Assembly (NCBI GenBank): GCA_020627605.1 | Contig: JAHDGO010000024.1 | Span: forward strand, 5,113-14,681 | Reading direction: 5' to 3' | Length of the DNA stretch: 9,569 nucleotides | Source: Yoonia sp. | Lineage (GTDB): Bacteria; Pseudomonadota; Alphaproteobacteria; Rhodobacterales; Rhodobacteraceae | Part shown: positions 1 through 7,258 of the stretch, piece after piece | Numbering within the stretch: position 1 is the first letter of the stretch | How the letters are laid out: each line of letters opens with the position of its first letter | The notes under the pieces: generated by a model | Told to the model about the DNA's origin: nothing | The model's database searches: none | The model's input: only the letters and a program-made list of their open reading frames with translations | Program-made: the position numbers and the translations under genes

Positions 1-265
1 CATCGCGCGGTTCGGCATCGATGGTGATCGCCTGTGCGGGGCAAACCGCCTCGCAGAGTTTGCAGGCGATGCAGCGTTCCTCGCCATTGGGATAACGGCG
101 CAGGGCGTGTTCACCACGAAAACGGGGCGACAGCGGCCCCTTTTCATGCGGATAATTCAGCGTGGCCTTGGGGGAAAAGAAGTATTTCATCCCCAGCTTG
201 AACCCCTGCCAGACGTCCTGCAGCAGGAAGTATTTCGCGGCGCGTGTGTAATCAATTTGGGTCAT
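1..265 (-). CDS. nuoI: NADH-quinone oxidoreductase subunit I, N-terminal part (partial)
   Basis: The first 88 codons of NuoI, the 23-kDa-type (TYKY) subunit holding clusters N6a and N6b that deliver electrons to N2 near the quinone site. The start [19 protein letters not shown] matches alphaproteobacterial NuoI and is preceded by GGGAGG at the end of nuoH. Visible are the amphipathic N-terminal region, [20 protein letters not shown] (39-58) and the first 4Fe-4S motif, Cys65, Cys68, Cys71, Cys75 ([12 protein letters not shown]). The second CxxCxxCxxxCP motif and the remainder (about half the usual 160-odd residues) lie beyond the left edge. Confidence 0.98.
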   Translation of the reverse strand, partial: MTQIDYTRAAKYFLLQDVWQGFKLGMKYFFSPKATLNYPHEKGPLSPRFRGEHALRRYPNGEERCIACKLCEAVCPAQAITIDAEPRD

Positions 266-268
266 GGC

Positions 269-1309
269 TTAGCCTCCCATCGTCCAGCGGGCCCAAAAGC
301 CCCCCAGAACCTCGTATTTCGCCAGGAATGATACGATCACCACCCAGGCCAGCGACATGGGCAGGAAGACCTTCCAGCCGATCCGCATCAATTGGTCATA
401 GCGATAGCGCGGCGTGATCGCCTTGATCATCGCGAAGATGAAGAAGCAGAACGCCATCTTCAGCACCATCCACAGGATGCCATCTGGCAGCCCCGGAATA
501 GGCGACAGCCAGCCACCAAGGAACAAGAGCGACACCAGCGCGCACATCAGCACGACGGCCATCAACTCTCCAATCATGAACAGCAGGAACGGCGTCGATG
601 AATATTCCACCTGATAGCCCGCGACGAGTTCTGATTCCGCCTCTGGCAGGTCAAACGGTGGCCGGTTGGTTTCGGCCAGGGCGCTGACAAAGAACAAAAA
701 CAGCATCGGGAAATGCGCAACCCAGTACCAGTTGAACAGGCCGGCATTGCCATCCTGCGCGTTCACGATGGCCGTCAGGTTCATCGACCCGGTGGAAATG
801 ATCACACCGATGATGATCAGGCCAATCGACACCTCATAGGAAATCATCTGTGCGGCGGACCGCAGCGAACCAAGAAACGGGTATTTGGAGTTTGAGGCCC
901 AGCCGCCCATGATCACGCCGTAAACCTCAAGGCTGCCGATAGCGAAGATATACAGGATCGCAACGTTGATATCGGCCAGAACCCAACCTTCGTTGAACGG
1001 GATCACGGCCCATGAAATCACCGCCAGCACAAAGGCGATCATCGGGGCAAGGAAGAACACGAACTTGTCCGCCCCCGCAGGCACCACGATTTCCTTGACG
1101 ATGTATTTCAGAAAATCGGCAAAGGATTGCAGCAGGCCAAAGGCCCCCACGACGTTCGGTCCCTTGCGCATCTGCACAGCGGCCCAGACCTTGCGGTCGG
1201 CATACATCAGAAACGCCAGCGCCAGCAGCAATGGGATCAGGACCAGCAAACATTGGCCAAGGATCACCAGAACGATGCCAAGGTTGGTTTGGGTAAAGAA
1301 TTCAACCAT
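269..1309 (-). CDS. nuoH: NADH-quinone oxidoreductase subunit H (ND1)
   Basis: The ND1 homologue, a polytopic inner-membrane subunit that joins the peripheral arm to the proton-pumping membrane arm and forms the entrance of the quinone tunnel. Complete at 346 residues with about eight hydrophobic segments, the first at about 11-35. Diagnostic blocks are [20 protein letters not shown] (residues 36-55; ERK is the commoner form and DRK is seen here), the acidic-loop signature [20 protein letters not shown] (213-232) and [18 protein letters not shown] (300-317). The start at 1309 is preceded by AAGGA overlapping the nuoG stop. The last codons contain GGGAGG, the ribosome binding site for nuoI, whose ATG follows the stop by 3 nt. 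Confidence 0.99.
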   Translation of the reverse strand: MVEFFTQTNLGIVLVILGQCLLVLIPLLLALAFLMYADRKVWAAVQMRKGPNVVGAFGLLQSFADFLKYIVKEIVVPAGADKFVFFLAPMIAFVLAVISWAVIPFNEGWVLADINVAILYIFAIGSLEVYGVIMGGWASNSKYPFLGSLRSAAQMISYEVSIGLIIIGVIISTGSMNLTAIVNAQDGNAGLFNWYWVAHFPMLFLFFVSALAETNRPPFDLPEAESELVAGYQVEYSSTPFLLFMIGELMAVVLMCALVSLLFLGGWLSPIPGLPDGILWMVLKMAFCFFIFAMIKAITPRYRYDQLMRIGWKVFLPMSLAWVVIVSFLAKYEVLGGFWARWTMGG

Positions 1310-1320
1310 CGCCGTCGTCC

Positions 1321-3336
1321 TTATTCCGCAGCCATAGGCGCGGATTTACGTGCCTTTGCGTTCGCGCTCAACTCCGCCATCAGGGATGACGCGCGGGCAA
1401 TCGGGTTCGTCAGATAGAAATCACTGACCGCATTGCGGAAGGCGGCGTCGCCCAGCTTGCCCGCTGGCAGCGGCTGCCAGTCGTTTTCCGCGACCTCGTC
1501 GATCTCGCCCAGATGCGGGTGTGCCGCGACCAGCGCCTGACGCAGTTGCGCCATGCTGTCAAACGGCAATGTCGCGCCCAATTCGGCAGAGAGCGCCCGC
1601 AGGATTGCCCAGTTTTCCTTGGCCTCGCCCGGCGGGAAGCTGGCGCGAAGCGCCAGTTGCGGGCGGCCTTCGGTGTTCACGAACAGGCCGTTTTCTTCTG
1701 TGTAGGCGGCAGATGGCAGGATGATATCGGCACGATGCGCGCCACGGTCGCCATGGCTGCCCTGATAGATCACAAAGGCACCCGGCGCGATATCCACCTC
1801 GTCCGCGCCAAGGTTGTAGATCACCTCGGCCCCGCTCAGGTCATCCATGCCATTCGGCGCGACAGCACCGACATCCAGCGCACCGACGCGGCCAGCAGCG
1901 GTGTGCAGCACCATGAATTTCGATGATCCGGCAGCGGCGGTCTGCATGGCGGTACCCAAAACGGCTGCACCATCAGCCTCGTTCAAAGCACCCTGGCCGA
2001 CGATCATTACACCGCGCACGCCGTCCTTGTCAGAGTGATCCATTTTGGAAAGATCGGTCAACGCCGCGCGATCTGTGCCCAGATGCATGTAGTCATAGGT
2101 CAGATCGACCGGCTCACCGATCAGTGCGACCTTGGCGCCCTTGGCCCAAGCCTTGCGGATGCGGGCGTTCAGCACCGGCGCCTCTTCACGTGGGTTGGTG
2201 CCGATCAGCAGGATCATTTCCGCGTCGTCGATGTCCTCGATCGCCGCATTGCCGACATAGGCCGACCGGTTGCCAGCAGGCAGTTTCGCACCATCGGTGC
2301 GGCATTCGACAACACCGCCCTGCCCTTCAATCAATTGCTTCAGGGCAAATGCGGCCTCTACCGGGGCTAGGTCACCGACCAGACCGCCGAGTTTCTTGTC
2401 TTTCATCGCAGCAGCGGCGGCTTCCAGAGCCTCGCCCCAGCTTGCTTTGCGCAGTTTGCCATTCTCGCGCATATACGGGGTATCAAGACGCTGCTTGCGC
2501 AGCCCGTCCCAGACAAAACGGGTCTTGTCGGAAATCCATTCCTCGTTCACGCCGTCGTGGTTGCGTGGCAGAAACCGCATGACTTCACGGCCCTTGGTAT
2601 CCACGCGGATATTCGACCCCAGCGCATCCATCACGTCGATGCTTTCGGTCTTGCTCAGCTCCCACGGGCGGGCGGTAAAGGCGTAAGGCTTCGACACCAA
2701 CGCACCCACCGGGCACAAATCAATGATGTTGCCCTGCAGGTTACTGTCGAGCGTTTCGCCCAGGTAGGACGTAATCTCTGCATCCTCACCGCGGCCAGTC
2801 TGGCCCATCTGGTGAATGCCAGCGACCTCTGTCGTGAAGCGCACGCAGCGGGTGCAGGAAATGCAGCGGGTCATATGGGTTTCGACAAGCGGGCCGAGGT
2901 CCAGATCCTCTGTCGCGCGTTTGGGCTCCCGGAAGCGGCTGAAATCAACGCCGTAAGCCATTGCCTGATCCTGCAATTCACACTCGCCACCCTGATCGCA
3001 GATCGGGCAATCCAGCGGGTGATTGATCAGCAAAAACTCCATCACGCCCTCGCGGGCCTTCTTCACCATCGGAGAGTTCGTCTTGACCACCGGCGGCTGG
3101 CCTTCGGGGCCGGGACGCAGATCGCGCACCTGCATCGCGCAGGATGCGGCGGGCTTGGGCGGGCCGCCCACAACCTCAACCAGACACATGCGGCAGTTGC
3201 CAGCAATCGAAAGCCGTTCGTGATAGCAGAAACGCGGGATCTCGATCCCCGCCTCTTCACAGGCCTGGATCAGGGTCATGGCCCCGTCAACTTCGACCTC
3301 ATTTCCATCAATGACGACTTTGCGCAGATCAGACAT
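1321..3336 (-). CDS. nuoG: NADH-quinone oxidoreductase subunit G (N1b, N4, N5 clusters)
   Basis: The 75-kDa-type subunit of the peripheral arm, carrying electrons from NuoF towards NuoI. At 671 residues it matches the alphaproteobacterial/mitochondrial form. N1b 2Fe-2S ligands are Cys37, Cys48, Cys51, Cys66. N5 ligands are His106, Cys110, Cys113, Cys119 ([14 protein letters not shown]). N4 ligands are Cys158, Cys161, Cys164, Cys208 ([11 protein letters not shown] and DLCPVGAL). The cysteine set for the extra N7 cluster of E. coli-type NuoG is absent after residue 208. The rest (about 215-640) is a molybdopterin-oxidoreductase-like domain used structurally without cofactor. The ATG is preceded by AAGG at 7-nt spacing. 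It lies 139 bp from the previous gene behind a terminator-like hairpin, and nuoH begins 11 nt after its stop. Confidence 0.99.
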   Translation of the reverse strand: MSDLRKVVIDGNEVEVDGAMTLIQACEEAGIEIPRFCYHERLSIAGNCRMCLVEVVGGPPKPAASCAMQVRDLRPGPEGQPPVVKTNSPMVKKAREGVMEFLLINHPLDCPICDQGGECELQDQAMAYGVDFSRFREPKRATEDLDLGPLVETHMTRCISCTRCVRFTTEVAGIHQMGQTGRGEDAEITSYLGETLDSNLQGNIIDLCPVGALVSKPYAFTARPWELSKTESIDVMDALGSNIRVDTKGREVMRFLPRNHDGVNEEWISDKTRFVWDGLRKQRLDTPYMRENGKLRKASWGEALEAAAAAMKDKKLGGLVGDLAPVEAAFALKQLIEGQGGVVECRTDGAKLPAGNRSAYVGNAAIEDIDDAEMILLIGTNPREEAPVLNARIRKAWAKGAKVALIGEPVDLTYDYMHLGTDRAALTDLSKMDHSDKDGVRGVMIVGQGALNEADGAAVLGTAMQTAAAGSSKFMVLHTAAGRVGALDVGAVAPNGMDDLSGAEVIYNLGADEVDIAPGAFVIYQGSHGDRGAHRADIILPSAAYTEENGLFVNTEGRPQLALRASFPPGEAKENWAILRALSAELGATLPFDSMAQLRQALVAAHPHLGEIDEVAENDWQPLPAGKLGDAAFRNAVSDFYLTNPIARASSLMAELSANAKARKSAPMAAE

Positions 3337-3361
3337 GGCGTGCCTTATATGTTCCCAGTGT

Positions 3362-3389
3362 CGCCTGTTGCCCTAAGCGGGGTCAGGCG
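3362..3389 (-). promoter_or_regulatory. Hairpin in the nuoG leader
   Basis: CGCCTG (3362-3367) and CAGGCG (3384-3389) pair as a 6-bp outer stem, with an inner CCC/GGG pairing and no T-run. It sits about 25 nt before the nuoG ATG, just upstream of its AAGG ribosome binding site. It could influence nuoG translation or mRNA processing. I found no convincing sigma-70-type promoter in the 139-bp gap. Confidence 0.3.
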
Positions 3390-3439
3390 CGTCGCACCGG
3401 GTTTAGCGTGCCATGCCGTATGATGCCAGTCGGATCGAC

Positions 3440-3469
3440 AAAAAAACCTGCGAAAAACAGTCGCCGCAG
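3440..3469 (-). terminator. Candidate weak intrinsic terminator after DUF5333 gene
   Basis: Minus strand: CTGCG, a 12-nt loop, CGCAG, one G, then TTTTTTT. The stem is only 5 bp, so efficiency should be partial. It begins 6 nt after the DUF5333 stop and points along the operon, which would make nuoG onward either read-through products or a separately initiated unit. Confidence 0.5.
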
Positions 3470-3475
3470 AACGCC

Positions 3476-3880
3476 TTAGCGCAAGAGCCAGCCAACCCGC
3501 GTATTCGCATCCATCTGGGCGCGACCAACCGCGCAATAACTGGCCGGATCGCCCGAAACGGCCCCCATTGATGTGAGCTGCTGACGTGCGAGCGCCTCCA
3601 GCCTGTCCTTTTCAGCGTCGTCATCGATGTAGGCGTCGATTTCGGCGTCAGAATAGCCCAGTTCGGATGCGTGATTTTTCAGGGAATTCAGATAGCCGAT
3701 GCCGCGAAACAGCCGTGCGCTGATGGACGGGCACTGCTCTGAAATCTCGTAGGCCATACCGGCATAGATGATCCCGTCGCGGATCTTGGCCACGTCCTTC
3801 AGTGCGGTCTGCGCCGAAAGGCTCCCTGCGGTGGCGACGATGGTCATGATCGCAGCACCTGTGAACAGCAATTTTTTCAT
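3476..3880 (-). CDS. DUF5333-family secreted protein (134 aa)
   Basis: A periplasmic protein I recognise as DUF5333, a family found in Rhodobacterales near nuoG. Residues 1-23 (MKKLLFTGAAIMTIVATAG then SLSA) form a signal peptide, probably cleaved before Gln24. The mature part is predicted mostly helical, with only two cysteines, Cys50 (YEISEQC) and Cys116 (YCAVGRAQ), which could pair. Other visible segments are KDVAKIRDGIIYAGMAYE, LGYSDAEIDAYIDDDAEKDR and the C-terminus RVGWLLR. The C-terminal 19 residues match the 134-aa lipoprotein (5096-4692) in cysteine position and an A-x-G-x-A...G-x-L-L pattern. A terminator-like hairpin follows the stop closely. Export is well supported; function is unknown, with complex I assembly or a periplasmic accessory role inferred from position. 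Confidence 0.9.
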   Translation of the reverse strand: MKKLLFTGAAIMTIVATAGSLSAQTALKDVAKIRDGIIYAGMAYEISEQCPSISARLFRGIGYLNSLKNHASELGYSDAEIDAYIDDDAEKDRLEALARQQLTSMGAVSGDPASYCAVGRAQMDANTRVGWLLR

Positions 3881-3886
3881 CTGCTT

Positions 3887-3892
3887 TCTCCT
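3887..3892 (-). promoter_or_regulatory. Ribosome binding site deciding the DUF5333 start
   Basis: AGGAGA on the minus strand lies 6 nt before the ATG at 3880. It selects this ATG, which begins a proper signal peptide, over an in-frame ATG 26 codons upstream at 3958 that would hide the signal peptide and run through the palindrome. Confidence 0.75.
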
Positions 3893-3942
3893 GCAATGCC
3901 GGGCACGATGGCCCTGCCTCTTGGGGATAGAGATCGCGGCTT

Positions 3943-3970
3943 GGCCGCCGATATTCAATATCAGGCGGCC
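3943..3970. repeat. 28-bp nearly perfect inverted repeat between DUF3291 and DUF5333 genes
   Basis: GGCCGCC-GATATT, a central C, AATATC, one unpaired A, then GGCGGCC. The 13-bp arms are complementary apart from the single bulged A. In RNA this gives a strong hairpin (7 GC pairs plus GATAT/ATATC with loop TCA). No T-run follows on either strand, so it is not an intrinsic terminator. It could be an mRNA processing or stability element, or an operator. Confidence 0.6.
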
Positions 3971-3989
3971 GCTATCGGTGTGATCGCGC

Positions 3990-4448
3990 CTATGCAGCGG
4001 CAGCGCGCGCCTTCAAACCTTTGGCAGAAAAGGTGTTTTCAGTTTCACCTTGCGTTTGGACCCGTACCCACTGCGCCATGCCTTCGGCAACGCTTGGCTG
4101 GTGCCCTTGCGGCACATACCAGCAGACAAGGTGCCCGCTGTCGTCCGGCACAAACCAGTCTGGCGCACCTTGCATGATCCGGGCATGCAGGGTTTTGGTG
4201 ACAAAGCGGTAAAGCGTGCCCGCATCCTCCCAGACCGACAGGGTCGAGGCCGTGTTGGGGCGGTCAGCCAATGGGCCATCTGGGTCTTCTTGCACTACTT
4301 CCATGGCGTCATCGTCCAGCCGCCAGACAAAACCGGGGCTGCGTGCCGCGATGGCGTTCACCTGTTCAATCGCATTCTGAAAGCCCGCAATGCGCGGATC
4401 GTCCCAAGGATAGCGCAGTGTGCCGAAATTGAACTCTGCCAGATGCAC
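3990..4448 (-). CDS. DUF3291-family protein (152 aa)
   Basis: A soluble cytoplasmic protein with no signal peptide or membrane segment. I recognise it as DUF3291 by the opening MHLAEFNFGTLRYPWDDPRI, VNAIAARSPGFVWRL (30-44), LSVWEDAGTLYRFV (70-83), HARIMQGAPDWF (88-99) and the CWYVPQGHQPSVAEG block (109-123). The family is thought to adopt a dimeric alpha/beta-barrel fold like small monooxygenases and heme proteins; no enzymatic function is established to my knowledge. The start is GTG, immediately after the TAG of the 77-aa gene with AGGCGG upstream. This start matches the family N-terminus and no in-frame ATG lies nearby. DUF3291 genes are usually found outside respiratory operons, so its place here is odd. 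A 109-bp gap with a long palindrome follows. Confidence 0.88.
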   Translation of the reverse strand: MHLAEFNFGTLRYPWDDPRIAGFQNAIEQVNAIAARSPGFVWRLDDDAMEVVQEDPDGPLADRPNTASTLSVWEDAGTLYRFVTKTLHARIMQGAPDWFVPDDSGHLVCWYVPQGHQPSVAEGMAQWVRVQTQGETENTFSAKGLKARAAAA

Positions 4449-4682
4449 CTAGCGCCGCCTTTGCCGCGTCGGTGCGACGCCAGCAAATCCCTTGCGCAAG
4501 AACGCCAGCGTCAGGATCAGGCCAATGATGGCCAGCAGGCCCGCCGCGCCGTAGGCCCAGACCGGCGCGATCTCTGCCCGCACAGCTGCCACCGTGAACC
4601 AGGCAGGCAATCCGCAGACAGCAGATGTAAAAAGGGCCGCGCCAAAGCTCGCGGCCCCGTCAAGAACATTGCGAAACGCCAT
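4449..4682 (-). CDS. Small two-helix membrane protein in nuo operon (77 aa)
   Basis: A 77-residue protein I cannot assign to a family. Hydrophobic segments lie at about 11-34 (less regular, with one Cys and Pro26) and 41-62 (VWAYGAAGLLAIIGLILTLAFL), followed by a basic tail ending TRQRRR that should stay in the cytoplasm. It begins 9 nt after the lipoprotein stop with no strong Shine-Dalgarno, so coupling to the upstream gene is likely. Its TAG stop directly abuts the GTG start of the next gene. Codons about 9-18 also form a hairpin plus T-run resembling an intrinsic terminator. Size and topology resemble the 74-aa and 75-aa membrane proteins of the same operon, though the sequences do not obviously align. 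Confidence 0.75.
   Translation of the reverse strand: MAFRNVLDGAASFGAALFTSAVCGLPAWFTVAAVRAEIAPVWAYGAAGLLAIIGLILTLAFLRKGFAGVAPTRQRRR
4629..4657 (-). terminator. Terminator-like hairpin inside the 77-aa gene
   Basis: On the minus strand, GGGCCGCG and CGCGGCCC form a perfect 8-bp GC-only stem around an 8-nt loop, followed at once by TTTTT. This has the form of an intrinsic terminator oriented with the operon. It lies within the early coding sequence of the 77-aa gene, so ribosomes translating that gene would mask it. It could act as a translation-dependent attenuator ahead of the DUF3291, DUF5333 and nuoG-onward genes, or be an effect of the GC-rich Gly/Ala codons there. Confidence 0.5.
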
Positions 4683-4691
4683 TGCGCCGGA

Positions 4692-5096
4692 TCAGGCCGG
4701 CAGCAAAAGGGCACCGATGGCGGACCCTTCCAGTTTTTCAGCGTCACCGGCAGCACACAGGTCCGTGCCTGTCAGTTCCACGTCATGCTTGGCCTGAAAG
4801 CTGCGGCGCGCCACATCCGTTTCCAGATCAATGGCATTGCGCTGGCTGGCAGCGGCCAGCGATCCGCGCCCAACCTCGTTGCGCGCCTCGTTCATCTGGG
4901 CATCCAGTCCACTGTCATAGGCATAGCGGGCGCAGTTCTGCGCCACCTGACTGGCGATGGTCGTGGCCGCGTAATATTCCGGCGTCGACATGGAAAACAA
5001 ACGGTTCACGCCAGGCTCGTCAAAGTTCAGCGTGCCAGCGGTTTCACAAGCGGCCAGCGTCAGTGCTGCGCCCAAAATCAATCCACGTGTCATCAT
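4692..5096 (-). CDS. Two-cysteine lipoprotein in nuo operon (134 aa)
   Basis: An exported lipoprotein of unknown function. Residues 1-17 ([17 protein letters not shown]) are a signal peptide with lipobox LAAC and lipid-bearing Cys17. The mature part is predicted mostly helical and holds just two further cysteines, Cys55 (VAQNC) and Cys114 ([20 protein letters not shown]). The last 21 residues match the end of the DUF5333 protein (3880-3476) at identical spacing: C-A-x-G-x-A, eight residues, then I/V-G-x-L-L. Both proteins are 134 residues, so they look like diverged paralogues, one lipid-anchored and one soluble. A second ATG directly after the first could also serve as start. It overlaps the nuoF stop by ATGA and is followed after 9 nt by the 77-aa gene. 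Confidence 0.88.
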   Translation of the reverse strand: MMTRGLILGAALTLAACETAGTLNFDEPGVNRLFSMSTPEYYAATTIASQVAQNCARYAYDSGLDAQMNEARNEVGRGSLAAASQRNAIDLETDVARRSFQAKHDVELTGTDLCAAGDAEKLEGSAIGALLLPA

Positions 5097-6379
5097 TCTG
5101 CTGCCATCCCTGCCATGCGTTTATGCTTGATGCGGTCCTCGATCTCGTCGCGGAAGTTCTTGATCAGACCCTGAATAGGCCAGGCCGCCGCATCACCCAA
5201 TGCACAGATCGTATGACCCTCGACCTGTTTTGTCACGTCCAGCAGCATGTCGATCTCTTCCACGCTGGCGTTGCCTTCGACCAGCCGTTTCATGACGCGC
5301 ATCATCCAGCCTGTGCCCTCACGGCACGGCGTACACTGGCCGCAGCTTTCATGCTTGTAGAATTTCGACAACCGCCAGATCGCCTTGATCATGTCGGTCG
5401 AGTTATCCATGACGATCACCGCTGCGGTGCCAAGGGATGACCCTTTTTCCTTCAGCGCATCAAAATCCATGATCGCATCGCGCATGTTCTCGCCACGCAC
5501 GCACGGCACCGAGGACCCGCCGGGGATGACCGCCTTCAGGTTATCCCAGCCGCCCCTGATACCGCCGCAATGCTTTTCGATCAGTTCTTCAAAGGAAATC
5601 GACATTTCCTCTTCAACGACGCAGGGGTTGTTCACATGACCGGAAATCGCAAACAGCTTTGTGCCAGCGTTGTTGGGGCGACCCATCGAGGCGAACCATT
5701 CGCCACCACGCCGCAGGATCGTTGGCACAACGGCAATCGATTCCACGTTGTTCACCGTGGTCGGGCAGCCATAAAGCCCTGCACCCGCCGGGAACGGCGG
5801 CTTCATCCGCGGCATCCCCTTCTTGCCTTCAAGGCTTTCCAGCAGGGCTGTTTCCTCGCCGCAGATATAGGCACCCGCACCATGGGTCAGGTAGATATCG
5901 AAATCCCAGCCCGACTTGGCGGCATTGGGGCCTACAAGACCGGCGGCGTAGCATTCGTCGATGGCCGCCTGCAGCGCCTCTTTCTCGCGGATGTATTCGC
6001 CACGGATGTAGATGTAACAGGCATTGGCATTCATCGCGAAGCTGGCAATCAGGCAGCCTTCGATCAGCGTGTGCGGATCATGGCGCATGATCTCGCGGTC
6101 TTTGCATGTCCCCGGCTCTGACTCGTCGGCGTTGACAACCAGATAGGCCGGACGCCCGTCACTTTCCTTGGGCATGAACGACCATTTCAGACCGGTCGGA
6201 AAACCCGCGCCGCCGCGACCGCGCAGGCCAGAGGCTTTCATCTCGTTGATGATCCAGTCACGGCCCTTCTTGATGATGGCGGCAGTGCCATCCCAATGGC
6301 CCCGCTGTTGCGCGCCTTTCAGCGTGCGGTCATGCATCCCGTAAAGGTTGGTGAAAATCCGGTTCTCATCTTTGAGCAT
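5093..6379 (-). CDS. nuoF: NADH-quinone oxidoreductase subunit F (FMN, NADH, N3 cluster)
   Basis: The 51-kDa-type flavoprotein at the tip of the peripheral arm. It binds NADH and FMN, takes a hydride from NADH and passes electrons to the Fe-S chain. Complete at 428 residues, the usual length for alphaproteobacteria and mitochondria. Visible motifs are the glycine-rich [14 protein letters not shown] (residues 53-66), [13 protein letters not shown] (83-95), [20 protein letters not shown] (167-186) and the N3 4Fe-4S ligands Cys346, Cys349, Cys352 ([16 protein letters not shown]) and Cys392. The start [14 protein letters not shown] matches the family and is preceded by AAAGGG. The stop overlaps the next gene's ATG (ATGA). 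No key residue appears to be missing. Confidence 0.99.
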   Translation of the reverse strand: MLKDENRIFTNLYGMHDRTLKGAQQRGHWDGTAAIIKKGRDWIINEMKASGLRGRGGAGFPTGLKWSFMPKESDGRPAYLVVNADESEPGTCKDREIMRHDPHTLIEGCLIASFAMNANACYIYIRGEYIREKEALQAAIDECYAAGLVGPNAAKSGWDFDIYLTHGAGAYICGEETALLESLEGKKGMPRMKPPFPAGAGLYGCPTTVNNVESIAVVPTILRRGGEWFASMGRPNNAGTKLFAISGHVNNPCVVEEEMSISFEELIEKHCGGIRGGWDNLKAVIPGGSSVPCVRGENMRDAIMDFDALKEKGSSLGTAAVIVMDNSTDMIKAIWRLSKFYKHESCGQCTPCREGTGWMMRVMKRLVEGNASVEEIDMLLDVTKQVEGHTICALGDAAAWPIQGLIKNFRDEIEDRIKHKRMAGMAAE

Positions 6380-6382
6380 CAG

Positions 6383-6610
6383 TCATCGCCCTTTGTCGTT
6401 CTGGCGCGCGCGCCACAGCCTATATGTCTGCCACAGGGCAAACCCGAAACCGGCGAGCGCTGCAAGGTCAAAAATGGCGCGGGTCCGCATCGACCAGCCG
6501 TATTCCGACCCAATCATTGTGATCAGCACCCAGAAAACACCAACCCCGGCCAGAAGCAACGCGACGCGTTGTCCTGCCCGGGCCTGTGCGGTGTCACCAT
6601 GTTTGGCCAT
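6383..6610 (-). CDS. DUF5337-family small membrane protein (75 aa)
   Basis: A 75-residue inner-membrane protein. I recognise it as DUF5337, a family seen next to nuoF in Rhodobacterales; its function is not known to me. Two hydrophobic segments are visible, about 17-35 (ALLLAGVGVFWVLITMIG) and 45-63, with an intervening short loop (SEYGWSMRTR) and basic ends (KHGDTAQARAGQR and YRLWRARQNDKGR). This predicts both termini in the cytoplasm. The stop TGA is 3 nt before the nuoF ATG, and AAAGGG in its last codons serves as the nuoF ribosome binding site. Membership of the operon is clear; a role as accessory subunit or assembly factor is inferred. Confidence 0.88.
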   Translation of the reverse strand: MAKHGDTAQARAGQRVALLLAGVGVFWVLITMIGSEYGWSMRTRAIFDLAALAGFGFALWQTYRLWRARQNDKGR

Positions 6611-6625
6611 CGCGGTGTCGGCGCC

Positions 6626-7258
6626 TTAGTAAACGCCGCCCTTGTCGACCTTCTTGGAAAACTCTGTTTCCCCGCCTTCGGCCAACAGTTTGGCCTGCGG
6701 CACCCAGTTGTCACGCGACGCACGACCTTTGAAGCCTTCAAGGTTGTCGTCCATCCAGGCAAGCTCTGACGCGCCCCAGCCGCCGATTTGGTCAAAATGA
6801 TAGATACCCATGCCGTGCAGGGTTTTTTCCAGTTTCGGGCCGACACCCTTGATCTGCTTCAGATCATCAGGCTTGCCGCCGCGTGCCTCTGACAAAAAGG
6901 TCGGCTTTTCGGCTGCTGCGGGTTCAGCCGCCACAGGGGCTGGCTCTGGTGCAGGTGCGGGTTTTGGTGCCGGGGCAGGTTCCGGCGCAGGTGCGGCAGC
7001 AGCCGCGGCTGGCGCTGGCGTTGGCGCGGGTGCCGCTGCAGGCTTGGGTGCCGGTGCCGCAACGCCTTGCGGGCCTTCCTGCGGCTCTCGCCAGCCAAGC
7101 GCCAATACGATAGCGGCCACAATGGCGACCAACAGGCCGATGAAAAAGCCCCCGAACAGGCCGAATTCATAAAGGACCCAGGCCACGCCAGCCGCGATGA
7201 CGCCGAACAGCGCCGAAACGGCCAGAATACCCATGCTGATTGGTGCGGTATCTTTCAT
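6626..7258 (-). CDS. Membrane-anchored H3TH-domain protein of nuo operon (210 aa)
   Basis: Not a core complex I subunit. Residues about 7-27 and 34-56 form two hydrophobic segments. A low-complexity Ala/Pro/Lys/Glu linker (about 66-118) follows, then an H3TH-type domain (about 128-193) with IKGVGPKLEKTLHGMG, HFDQI and FKGRASRDNWV. This domain matches the C-terminus of NuoE (about 38 of 62 positions by hand). The tail ends KKVDKGGVY. The architecture suggests a membrane anchor with a flexible cytoplasmic arm presenting a small interaction domain. Relatives are annotated as predicted 5' DNA nuclease, flap-endonuclease-like, which is unlikely to be literal here because only the small H3TH module is present. 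The start ATG follows a GGGGAG sequence by about 10 nt, and DUF5337 begins 15 nt after the stop. Confidence 0.9.
   Translation of the reverse strand: MKDTAPISMGILAVSALFGVIAAGVAWVLYEFGLFGGFFIGLLVAIVAAIVLALGWREPQEGPQGVAAPAPKPAAAPAPTPAPAAAAAAPAPEPAPAPKPAPAPEPAPVAAEPAAAEKPTFLSEARGGKPDDLKQIKGVGPKLEKTLHGMGIYHFDQIGGWGASELAWMDDNLEGFKGRASRDNWVPQAKLLAEGGETEFSKKVDKGGVY
6680..6877 (-). repeat. H3TH-type domain, copy 2 (in membrane-anchored protein)
   Basis: This encodes residues about 128-193 of the 210-aa protein and is homologous to copy 1 at 7661-7467. Shared blocks are DDLK, GVGPKLE, MG, HFDQI, FKGR, RD-x-WV and QA. Copy 2 has one extra residue before FKGR. Confidence 0.85.
6902..7063 (-). repeat. 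Ala/Pro-rich low-complexity linker coding region
   Basis: This encodes about residues 66-119 of the 210-aa membrane protein, made of irregular PAP, APAPEP and APAPKP units. The DNA is correspondingly repetitive (GCC/GCA/CCT/CCG codons) and is likely to vary in length between strains by slippage. It is a protein linker and not a separate element. Confidence 0.7.

Noticed and set aside
3341..3352. Possible -10 box (TATAAG) just before nuoG
   Set aside because: No matching -35 at suitable spacing, and a start there would leave almost no leader and exclude the ribosome binding site.
2557..3423. 288-codon plus-strand open frame
   Set aside because: It is antisense to nuoG, His/Arg-rich and without family resemblance.
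3476..3958. Longer 160-residue version of the DUF5333 protein
   Set aside because: The extra 26 residues are basic and non-family-like, run through the palindrome, and would bury the signal peptide. The AGGAGA site fits the ATG at 3880.
4050..5174. 374-codon plus-strand open frame
   Set aside because: It runs antisense across the DUF3291, 77-aa, lipoprotein and nuoF coding regions. Its translation is Arg/His/Gln-rich with no recognisable domain, as expected of a GC-rich shadow.
6902..7063. Possible tandem DNA repeat or CRISPR-like array
   Set aside because: Units are irregular and in frame. They encode an Ala/Pro linker in a clear protein, with no spacers or constant repeat length.
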